Assembly (NCBI GenBank): GCA_963759295.1
Contig: CAVWYT010000005.1
Coordinates: forward strand, 62,001-126,000
Direction of reading: 5' to 3'
DNA: 64,000 nt
Origin: WHSW01 sp963759295
GTDB taxonomy: Bacteria > Actinomycetota > Thermoleophilia > Solirubrobacterales > 70-9
Below are positions 26,580 to 33,307 of this stretch, one piece after another (the stretch's first letter is position 1; each line of letters starts with the position of its first letter). Below the pieces are notes generated by a model, which saw only the letters and a program-made list of their open reading frames with translations, had not been told where the DNA came from and did not search any database. Both the position numbers and the translations under genes were made by a program.

Positions 26580-27959
26580 ATGAATCAGTTGCCGAGAGTT
26601 CGCTTCGCCCCATCTCCCACCGGTGCCCTGCACATCGGGGGGGCGAGGACGGCGCTCTACAACTGGCTCGTCGCACGCGGCGGGGACGGTCAGCTCGTCC
26701 TGCGGATCGAGGACACCGACCGCGAGCGCTCGACGCCCGAGAACGTCGCGCAGATTCTCGACGCGCTGCGCTGGCTCGAGCTCGACTGGGACGAGGGGCC
26801 GCTGAGCCAGGCGGAGCGCGCCGACCGACACCACGCGCGGATCGCCGAGCTGGTGGACGCCGATCGCGCCTACCCCGATCCCGCCACCGGCGAGGAGGTC
26901 CGCGCCTGGAAGGAGGCGCACGGGGGCCACGGCTATCGCGGCGAGCGGCGACCGGGGGAGGGGGCGGCGATCCGGTTGCGCGTCCCCGACGAGGGCGAGA
27001 CGGTGGTCGATGACTTGATCCGCGGCCAGGTCCGATTCGAGAACCGGCTCACCGACGACCTCGTGATCGCGCGCGGCGACGGAACGCCGCTCTACAACTT
27101 CGCGGTCGCCGTCGACGACGCCGAGATGGCGATCACCGAGGTGATCCGCGGCGACGACCATCTCTCGAACACACCGAAGCAGCTGCTCGTGCTCGACGCG
27201 CTGGGTTTCGAGCCACCGCGCTACGCGCACCTGCCGCTGCTCCACGGCCCCGACGGCAAGAAGCTCTCCAAGCGCCACGGCGCAGCTTCCGCACAGGAGC
27301 TTCGCGACGCGGGCTATTTGCCCGCCGCGGTGCGCAACTATCTCGCACTCCTCGGCTGGGGCGCCGCGGACGATCAGACGATCCTCTCGACCGCGGAGCT
27401 GATCGAACAGTTCTCGATCGAGCGCGTCGGCAGGGCCGCGGCGATCTTCGACGAGCGCAAGCTGCGCTGGCTGAACGGGCGCTACATGCGGGGGCTGGCG
27501 CTGGACGACTACGTCAGCGCCGCCGCCGAGCAGCTCGAGCGCGAGGGACGCGCCGGGGCCGCGGCCGACCGCGAGCAGCTGCGCGTCGCGTGCGCGATCG
27601 CCCAGGAGAAGGCGCAGACGCTGGCCGAGCTGTGGCCGCTGATCGCGTTCTTGTTCGAGCCGCCCGTCGACGACCCGAAGGCCTGGGGCAAGGTGATGGA
27701 AGACGGGGTCGCGGACCGCCTCGAGCCGGCGCTGGAGGCGCTGCGGGTTGCGGAGCCGTTCGATGCCGAGACCCTCGAGCGCGACCTCGGCGCGGTGGTC
27801 GAGCGGCTCGCGGTCAAGCCCGCGGCTCTCTACCAGCCGCTTCGGGTCGCGATCACCGGCACGACGGTGTCGCCCGGGATCTTCGAATCGCTCGCGGCGC
27901 TGGGGCGCGAGCGCTCGCTGGAGCGGGTGCAAGCGGCGCTCGCGCGCCTGCGCGGCTGA
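26580..27959 (+). CDS. gltX: glutamyl-tRNA synthetase
   Basis: A class I synthetase of 459 residues from the second of two in-frame ATGs. RVRFAPSPTGALHIGGARTA contains the HIGH motif (residues 18-21) and GKKLSKRHGAAS the KMSKS equivalent. The middle shows LRIEDTDRERSTPENV and DDHLSNTPKQLLVLDALGF. The C-terminal anticodon-binding domain runs to ERVQAALARLRG. An ATG eight codons earlier is also possible, but conservation begins at PRVRFAPSPTG. No C-x-C zinc motif is seen in the usual place, which is common for the non-zinc type. Whether it also charges tRNA-Gln is relevant because gatCAB is present at 39.7-42.8 kb, so it is probably non-discriminating. Confidence 0.96.
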   Translation: MNQLPRVRFAPSPTGALHIGGARTALYNWLVARGGDGQLVLRIEDTDRERSTPENVAQILDALRWLELDWDEGPLSQAERADRHHARIAELVDADRAYPDPATGEEVRAWKEAHGGHGYRGERRPGEGAAIRLRVPDEGETVVDDLIRGQVRFENRLTDDLVIARGDGTPLYNFAVAVDDAEMAITEVIRGDDHLSNTPKQLLVLDALGFEPPRYAHLPLLHGPDGKKLSKRHGAASAQELRDAGYLPAAVRNYLALLGWGAADDQTILSTAELIEQFSIERVGRAAAIFDERKLRWLNGRYMRGLALDDYVSAAAEQLEREGRAGAAADREQLRVACAIAQEKAQTLAELWPLIAFLFEPPVDDPKAWGKVMEDGVADRLEPALEALRVAEPFDAETLERDLGAVVERLAVKPAALYQPLRVAITGTTVSPGIFESLAALGRERSLERVQAALARLRG

Positions 27960-28034
27960 CGCGGAGCACGCGGTACCCCGCCGTCCGACCGCGCCCGGCC
28001 CTCCTGCTCGCCCGCGGTTGCGGCCGGCTCGGAG

Positions 28035-28655
28035 CTACTCGATCAGGCTGCTGCGGAGGCCGATCGCGACGGCGTGGGCGCGATCGTGGGCCTCGAGCCG
28101 CGAGAGCGCGGCCTTCGTGTGCGTGCGAACGGTCTCGACGCTGAGGCCGAGAAGCTCCGCGGCGGCGTCGGTGGAGAGCCCGTCGGCGTAGAGCTGCAGG
28201 ATCTGTCGCTGGCGGCGGGTCAGCGTCTGGCGCCCGTTGCCCTCGCGGGCCGCCGGGTCGACGAACTCCTCCGCCAGCGCGGCCGCGTCCACAGCGCGCG
28301 AGAGCTCCTTCGCGGGCGAGCTCTTGGCCACGTAGGCGATCGCGCCGGCGTCGATCGCCTCGCTCGCCGCGTGGCGCTCCGGTCGCGCCCCATGGGCGAC
28401 GATCCCGAGCCCGGGGCGGGCCTTTCGCAGGGCGCGAATCGCGCGGATGCCGACCAGGCGCTGGCCCCGGTGGGCGCGCCGCGAATGAAGCTCGACGACG
28501 GCGACGTCGAAATCGCCCAGCGAGGTGAGCAGCTCCATGGCCACCTGCCCGTCGGACGCCTCCTCGACCGCATATCGATCGGCGAGCAGCTCCCTGACCC
28601 CCAGCCGGATCGTGGGATGCTCGTCTATGACCAGGCAGCGCCGTTCCTCGTTCAC
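28035..28655 (-). CDS. LuxR-family regulator with degenerate receiver domain
   Basis: A 206-residue protein with a receiver-like N-terminus and a C-terminal LuxR/NarL helix-turn-helix (LTRRQRQILQLYADGLSTDA to TVRTHTKAALSRLEAHDRA, residues 145-193). The receiver keeps the acidic pair Asp11-Glu12 and Lys111 (AYVAKSS). The phosphate-accepting Asp is replaced by Glu55 (DVAVVELHS), and the beta-4 Ser/Thr is missing (GIVAHGA, 84-90). It is therefore probably not controlled by ordinary phosphorylation. The GTG start (complement of 28653-28655) puts CLVIDEHPT in the first strand. A 15-bp palindrome (28670-28684) lies just upstream, perhaps its own operator. No partner kinase is nearby. Confidence 0.8.
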   Translation of the reverse strand: MNEERRCLVIDEHPTIRLGVRELLADRYAVEEASDGQVAMELLTSLGDFDVAVVELHSRRAHRGQRLVGIRAIRALRKARPGLGIVAHGARPERHAASEAIDAGAIAYVAKSSPAKELSRAVDAAALAEEFVDPAAREGNGRQTLTRRQRQILQLYADGLSTDAAAELLGLSVETVRTHTKAALSRLEAHDRAHAVAIGLRSSLIE

Positions 28656-28669
28656 TCCATTGCCCCGAC

Positions 28670-28684
28670 CCGGGAAATTCCCGG
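28670..28684. promoter_or_regulatory. 15-bp palindrome before the LuxR-type gene
   Basis: CCGGGAA-A-TTCCCGG is a perfect palindrome centred at 28677, 15 bases upstream of the regulator's start. A second inverted repeat, CTGCCGG (28693-28699) and CCGGCAG (28711-28717), follows. Both lie in the divergent space shared with the Rrf2 gene and may be operators. Confidence 0.4.
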
Positions 28685-28825
28685 AAGACGCTCTGCCGGC
28701 GTCGATAAAACCGGCAGCGGCCCATCCGGGCCGCCCGGCCATCCTAACCGCCCGAGCGGCAAGCGACTGCACCTCGGCCGGTACGAGCGAGGTTTTTCGC
28801 CTCCGGGTGCGATAGAACCATCCGG

Positions 28826-29224
28826 ATGATCTCGGTCACCTCCAAGTCGCGCTACGCCGTCGTCGCGATGGCCGAGCTCGCGCGCGCCGGCCCGCGGCCG
28901 ATTCCGATCGCGCAGGTCGCAGAACGACGCGGAATGCCCGTGCAGTTCTTGGAACAGCTGTTCGCGACGCTGCGCCGCGACGGCCTCCTGCTCAGCCAAC
29001 GCGGGGTCAAGGGCGGCTACACGCTCGCCCGGCCGCCGGAGGAGATCACGGTGCTCGAGGTCGTCCAGGCGCTCGACGGCCGAGTCGGCGAGGAGGCGCG
29101 CGAGGCCGGCGGGATCTGGAAGGAGGGCGTCGAGGCGCTGCGCGACGTCTTCAGTCGCACCACGATCGCCGACATCGCCCGCCGCGAGGCCGACGAGGTC
29201 GAGGCGGGGATCTACCACATCTAG
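28826..29224 (+). CDS. Rrf2-family regulator without iron-sulphur cysteines
   Basis: A 132-residue winged-helix repressor. MISVTSKSRYAVVAMAELAR and IAQVAERRGMPVQFLEQLFA form the DNA-binding head; LSQRGVKGGYTLARPPEEIT is the wing and the Rrf2 signature. The protein contains no cysteine at all, so it cannot carry the Fe-S cluster of IscR, NsrR or RirA. That places it with the CymR-like group. CymR represses sulphur genes and in Bacillus does so in complex with CysK; a cysK-cysE pair lies 2.4 kb downstream. The link is inference from family and position only. Confidence 0.85.
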   Translation: MISVTSKSRYAVVAMAELARAGPRPIPIAQVAERRGMPVQFLEQLFATLRRDGLLLSQRGVKGGYTLARPPEEITVLEVVQALDGRVGEEAREAGGIWKEGVEALRDVFSRTTIADIARREADEVEAGIYHI

Positions 29225-29395
29225 AAGCGGTCCCGGCGCTAAGCGGGATTCCGCTCGGTAGAGCCAAGTTCAACCGCTGGGGAACCGCTCAGAACCGCCT
29301 GCTTTGTTGTTGACGACCTTCGGCACTCCGCGCACGGGCCAACCAAGCGCACTGCGTGCAGCGCGCCCGTTGACCCGAGACTCAGGCCTCGCCAG

Positions 29396-29857
29396 TCAGC
29401 CGATCACATGGAAGACGAAGTCGAACTTCGTTCCTGCCGGGTCGTGGAACTCGAGTTCCATCTCACCACGCGCGTTCCGATACGCGCCCGTGCCGCCGGT
29501 GATCGCGAGGACGCTGTCACTAGTGTCGTAGAACGGGCCCTGGACCGTGATCTGCCCCTTTGGCAGAAACGTGGTCCAGCTGCACTCCCACGACTCGCCC
29601 ACGACCATGCGGATACAGGATCCCTGATCGGTGCCGACCTTCTGCGTGTCGGCGGCGTTGAAGACGTCGTTTGCAAACGTGAGAATGTTCCCGACGTCGT
29701 CGCCCGCCGTTCCGTTGGTGACAACGTCCGTGGTCGCGTGTTCGACCACCGCGATCGTGCGACCCCCGTGATGATCGCCGGGACCCGCGCTCGCGTTCAC
29801 CACGATCACGACTACCACCGAGGCCGCCAACAACGCGAGCGCGATTACCCGCTTCAT
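29396..29857 (-). CDS. secreted allene-oxide-cyclase/dirigent-like barrel protein
   Basis: A 153-residue exported protein. AAGGAGG precedes the ATG and residues 1-24 form a signal peptide (MKRVIALALLAASVVVVIVV). The mature part has the barrel signature AITGGTGAYRNARGEMELEF, together with PKGQITVQGPFYD, seen in dirigent and allene-oxide-cyclase-like proteins. Bacterial members are uncharacterised, and enzymatic activity should not be assumed. One Cys pair (SCIRM and WECSW) may form a disulphide outside the cell. It is surrounded by gaps and not obviously in an operon. Confidence 0.7.
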   Translation of the reverse strand: MKRVIALALLAASVVVVIVVNASAGPGDHHGGRTIAVVEHATTDVVTNGTAGDDVGNILTFANDVFNAADTQKVGTDQGSCIRMVVGESWECSWTTFLPKGQITVQGPFYDTSDSVLAITGGTGAYRNARGEMELEFHDPAGTKFDFVFHVIG

Positions 29858-30226
29858 TTCCGCCTCCTTGTTCGGGCCGGGCAGGACCTATCTCCTCGCG
29901 AAGGCATTTCCTGGGTCCGGCGTGCGTTTAGCCGCGCAGCGGCTTGGACTCCCCTGGGGGGAATGCGGCGACGCTATCGCTTTCTTGGCGTGCATACGAG
30001 GCGATTCACCGCTCCATGGACGAGCGATCGCTTGGCAATGGGTGCAGGCTTTGCACCGCCACCGCTGCACCAGCGCCAGCAGCGGGCACAGGCGGGCCGC
30101 AGGGTTGGCGACGAATCGTCCCCGCCAGGCGCCGCAGCCGCGCTGGTTCTTGAGTGAGGGCTCGCGTTCAGCGCCGCGCCGCGCCGCGCAAGAACGCCGT
30201 GCTCGAGGGGCGATACTGAGCGGGCG
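29858..30226. other. gene-poor gap
   Basis: Between the secreted barrel protein and the first SnoaL-like gene I see no supported gene, RNA or repeat. Short open frames on both strands have no domain, no good ribosome site and unusual composition. A slightly lower GC content near the middle is the only feature of note. Confidence 0.5.
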
Positions 30227-30616
30227 ATGTCGCAGAAGAACATCGAGACCGTTCGCGCAACTTATGATGCCTACAACCGCCGGGACTTCGAGGCTATCCC
30301 CGCGGGCCACCCGGACATCGAGATCGTTCCGTCCGGCGACCAGCCGCCAATCAAAGGTGCTGAGCGAGTTCGCGCTTGGATGGAGCCAGACGCCTTCGAG
30401 TCCCAGGTGATCGAACCGCTGGATCTTCGCGCCGTTGGACACAAGGTCCTGGTCCGGGGGCGCACCAAGATCCGAGGAGCGGGAAGCGGCATTGAGGCGG
30501 ATTTCCTCTTCTGGGCCGTTTGGACCTTCGACGCGGCTGGGCTCACCACCCGGGTCGAGCTCTACCTCGACCATCAGCAAGCCGAGGCCCTCGAAGCCGC
30601 CGGGCTGTCGGAGTAG
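30227..30616 (+). CDS. SnoaL/NTF2-like protein, copy A
   Basis: A 129-residue single-domain NTF2-like fold. The opening SQKNIETVRATYDAYNRRDF is the first helix, HPDIEIVPSGDQPP the first strand, and LLFWAVWTF-like hydrophobic strands close the cone. Such proteins bind small molecules or act as isomerases or hydrolases; nothing here fixes a substrate. The end EALEAAGLSE is shared almost exactly with the gene right after it and with one at 62985. The stop of this gene and the ATG of the next are three bases apart, so they are co-transcribed, likely tandem duplicates that have diverged. Confidence 0.75.
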   Translation: MSQKNIETVRATYDAYNRRDFEAIPAGHPDIEIVPSGDQPPIKGAERVRAWMEPDAFESQVIEPLDLRAVGHKVLVRGRTKIRGAGSGIEADFLFWAVWTFDAAGLTTRVELYLDHQQAEALEAAGLSE

Positions 30617-30619
30617 GCG

Positions 30620-31024
30620 ATGTCGCGGGAGAAGCTCGATGCGGTGCGACGGTCCAATCGTGCGTTCAACGATGGCGACCTGGATGGAGCACTCGAAATC
30701 TGGGATCCGCAAGCCGTGCTTCAAGACCTGCAGAACGCTCCCGATCAGCCGGTGACGGTTGAGGGCGTTCAGGCGATTCGCGAGAACCTGAGCCTCTGGA
30801 TCGCTGCCTTCGACAAGCTGCGCGTTGATATCGAGGAATACATCGACGCCCCGAACGCCGTGATCTGCGCGGCGCACTGGCAGGGGCAGGGCAAAACGAG
30901 CGGCATCTCGATTGATGTCCGCCAGTTCGACTTCTACGAGTTCCGCGAGGGAAGGGTCGTTCGAGCGGTCCTCGGCTTCAGATCCAAGAACGACGCCCTC
31001 GAGGCCGCCGGGCTGTCGGAGTAG
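30620..31024 (+). CDS. SnoaL/NTF2-like protein, copy B
   Basis: A 134-residue NTF2-like protein. SREKLDAVRRSNRAFNDGDL begins the domain, ALEIWDPQAVLQDLQ the first strand, and DFYEFREGRVVRAVLGFRSK the last. It ends in DALEAAGLSE, the same tail as copy A. Sequence identity elsewhere is low, so the duplication is old or the tail is selected. Substrate unknown. It follows copy A immediately and is convergent with the lipoprotein gene. Confidence 0.75.
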   Translation: MSREKLDAVRRSNRAFNDGDLDGALEIWDPQAVLQDLQNAPDQPVTVEGVQAIRENLSLWIAAFDKLRVDIEEYIDAPNAVICAAHWQGQGKTSGISIDVRQFDFYEFREGRVVRAVLGFRSKNDALEAAGLSE

Positions 31025-31058
31025 ACGGCCGACGCCGGGGTGGGCTCCAGGGGCCGGG

Positions 31059-31448
31059 TCACTCGTCGGCGCATTTCTGACCGGCGTCGAAGGCCGCGTC
31101 GAGGATGTCCTGCGGGACGCCGTTGCCCGAGGCCGCCGCGCTGACCGCATTCTGGATGTCCTCGTCGGTGATCGAGCTCTCGAGCTCGTTGATCGCGCAG
31201 TCCGCCTGGCTGTCGGTGAGGTTCTCCTGCGCGGTGAGCACCTGAAGCAGCTGCTGGTTGAACTGGTCGCGCAGCTGGCTGACGTCGGTGCCCCCGCCGT
31301 CGGTGGTGTCGGTCGATTCGGTGGTCTGGGCGGGTGTCGCAGTGGTCGACGTGTCGTCATCGTCGCCGCAGGCGGCGATGACGAAGGCCGATGCGACGGC
31401 GACGGCGAGGACGAGGGCGCGCGTCCGAATGCTCCCTGGGCGTGACAT
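31059..31448 (-). CDS. small lipoprotein
   Basis: A 129-residue exported lipoprotein. The signal peptide (Arg-rich start, then ALVLAVAVASAFVIAAC) ends in a lipobox with Cys27 followed by GDDDD, so the mature protein is probably lipid-anchored. A Thr/Asp-rich linker follows, then a helical domain (VSQLRDQFNQQLLQVLTAQE to QDILDAAFDAGQKCADE). Two Cys residues in the mature domain (ADCAINEL and GQKCADE) probably pair. An AGAAGGAGA ribosome site lies upstream. I know no function for this architecture. Confidence 0.7.
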   Translation of the reverse strand: MSRPGSIRTRALVLAVAVASAFVIAACGDDDDTSTTATPAQTTESTDTTDGGGTDVSQLRDQFNQQLLQVLTAQENLTDSQADCAINELESSITDEDIQNAVSAAASGNGVPQDILDAAFDAGQKCADE

Positions 31449-31582
31449 CTGAGTGATCTCCTTCTCCCCGGAACCTCGGACGTCGCCGGGTTGATCGTGG
31501 TGTGGGGCGCGGGAACTGTAGAGGCCGCCCCGGCGCGGCGCCCGCGGAGCGCTCGTTTGCGGTTAGCTTCGCCGTTGACCGA

Positions 31583-32533
31583 ATGGCTCAGCGATCGAAC
31601 ACCGAGAACGCCCGAGTGCGCGCCGAGGCTTCGGCGGCGATCGGCGACACGCCGCTCGTCGCGCTGCGGCGGCTCGGCGAGGACGCCGGCGCGGAGGTAG
31701 TCGCGAAGCTCGAGTACCTGAACCCCGGCGGCTCGGTCAAGGACCGGATCGGGCTCGCGATGATCGAGGCGGCTGAGCTCGACGGCGCCCTCGAGCCCGG
31801 CGGGATGATCGTCGAGCCGACCAGCGGCAACACCGGGATCGCGCTGGCGATGGTCGCCGCGGCTCGCGGCTACCCCCTCGTGCTGACGCTTCCGGAGGGC
31901 ATGAGCCGGGAGCGCACGAAGCTGCTGCGCTGCTACGGCGCCGAGGTCCACGAGACGCCCTCGCTCGGCGGCATGGGCGAGGCGATCCGGCTCGCCGAGG
32001 AGATCGTCGCCGAGCGCGGCGCCTTCATGCCGCAGCAGTTCGACAACCCGGCGAATCCCGAGGTCCACCGGCGCACGACCGCGGAGGAGATCTGGCGTGA
32101 CCTCGACGGCGAGGTGGACGTGTTCGTCGCCGGGGTCGGCACCGGGGGGACGATTACCGGGGTCGGTCAGACGCTCAAGGAGCGTCGCCCCGGGGTCCGG
32201 GTGGTCGCGGTCGAGCCCGCGAGCTCGGCGGTGCTCTCCGGGGAGCCCCCCGGCCCGCACAAGATCCAAGGGATCGGGGCGGGCTTCGTGCCCTCGGTCC
32301 TCGATCGCGAGGTGATCGACGAGGTGATCACGGTCGCCGACGAGGCGGCGCTCGACACCGCCCGGGCCGCCGCCCGGCGCGAGGGGCTCTTGATCGGGAT
32401 CTCCGCGGGTGCCGCCCTCCGCGCCGCGCTCGATCTCGCGGAGCGGCCCGAGCTCGCCGGCAAGCGGATCGTCGTCGTCGCCGCCGACGGGGGAGAGCGA
32501 TACATGTCGCTGCCATTCTTTGCCCCCGACTGA
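31583..32533 (+). CDS. cysK: cysteine synthase A
   Basis: A 316-residue PLP enzyme that makes cysteine from O-acetylserine and sulphide. Lys53 in NPGGSVKDRIGLAM carries the cofactor, TSGNTGIALAM binds the substrate carboxylate, and GTGGTITGVGQTL holds the phosphate. The ATG chosen leaves a short N-terminal lead before IGDTPLVALRRL; earlier in-frame codons are not conserved. Its stop overlaps the cysE ATG (TGATG). The pair probably forms the cysteine synthase complex, in which the CysE C-terminus enters the CysK active site. Confidence 0.95.
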   Translation: MAQRSNTENARVRAEASAAIGDTPLVALRRLGEDAGAEVVAKLEYLNPGGSVKDRIGLAMIEAAELDGALEPGGMIVEPTSGNTGIALAMVAAARGYPLVLTLPEGMSRERTKLLRCYGAEVHETPSLGGMGEAIRLAEEIVAERGAFMPQQFDNPANPEVHRRTTAEEIWRDLDGEVDVFVAGVGTGGTITGVGQTLKERRPGVRVVAVEPASSAVLSGEPPGPHKIQGIGAGFVPSVLDREVIDEVITVADEAALDTARAAARREGLLIGISAGAALRAALDLAERPELAGKRIVVVAADGGERYMSLPFFAPD

Positions 32534-33267
32534 TGCTCGGCCCGGGGACACTGCGCCGGATCGCTCGCGAGCTCTCCTGCGACGTCGCCGCCGCTCGCGA
32601 GCGCGACCCCGCCGCTCGCGGCGTCGGGGCAGTGGAGATCCTGACCAGCTGGGCCGGAGTGCAGGCGCTGCTCGCGCATCGCGTCGCGCATGCGCTCTTC
32701 GAGGCCGAGGTTCCCCTTGCCCCGCGGACGATCGCGTTCGCGAGCCGCGCAGTCACCGGGATCGAGATCCATCCGGCGGCGAGGATCGGGACCGACTTCT
32801 TCATCGACCACGGGTCGGGCGTGGTGATCGGCGAGACCGCCGAGATCGGCGATCGCGTGACGCTCTATCAGGGGGTGACGCTCGGCGGGACCGGGTTCGC
32901 CCGCGGCAAGCGCCATCCGACGGTCGGCGACGACGTCACGATCGGCTCGGGGGCGAAGCTCCTCGGCCCGGTGACCGTCGGCCACGGCGCCAAGGTCGGC
33001 GCCAACACGGTCGTGATCGAGGACGTGCCGCCGAACTCCACCGTGGTCGGCAACCCGGGCCACCCGGTCCGAGTCGAGGGCAAGCGCCCGGAGGGCCCCG
33101 ACGCTGACTGGATCCATCTCCCGGATCCGATCGCCGACGCCCTGAACGCGACCTCCGAGCGCCTGACGGCGCTCGAGCAGCGGCTCGCCGAGCTCGACGG
33201 CAAGGCGGCCGAGGGCGAGGTGAAGGAGCTTCGCCCGCGCCACGGCCCCACCTCGGCCGGCGGCTGA
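32533..33267 (+). CDS. cysE: serine O-acetyltransferase
   Basis: A 244-residue left-handed-helix acetyltransferase that makes O-acetylserine from serine and acetyl-CoA. Catalytic His and Asp are in FFIDHGSGVVIGETAEIG; the hexapeptide coils run through VTLYQGVTLGGTGF and RHPTVGDDVTIGSGAKLLG to NPGHPVRVEGKR. The C-terminal extension (about 50 residues, with LTALEQRLAELDG coiled coil) goes beyond the usual end. It does not finish in Ile, so docking into CysK in the classical way is doubtful. It is translationally coupled to cysK. Confidence 0.93.
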   Translation: MLGPGTLRRIARELSCDVAAARERDPAARGVGAVEILTSWAGVQALLAHRVAHALFEAEVPLAPRTIAFASRAVTGIEIHPAARIGTDFFIDHGSGVVIGETAEIGDRVTLYQGVTLGGTGFARGKRHPTVGDDVTIGSGAKLLGPVTVGHGAKVGANTVVIEDVPPNSTVVGNPGHPVRVEGKRPEGPDADWIHLPDPIADALNATSERLTALEQRLAELDGKAAEGEVKELRPRHGPTSAGG

Positions 33268-33307
33268 GGGCCGCGCCGCGACGACAGTCGACTGACTTGC
33301 GGATCCC

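Noticed and set aside
29888..32551. An 887-codon minus-strand frame
   Set aside because: It lies antisense to the SnoaL-like genes and cysK, which have clear domains on the plus strand; it has none.
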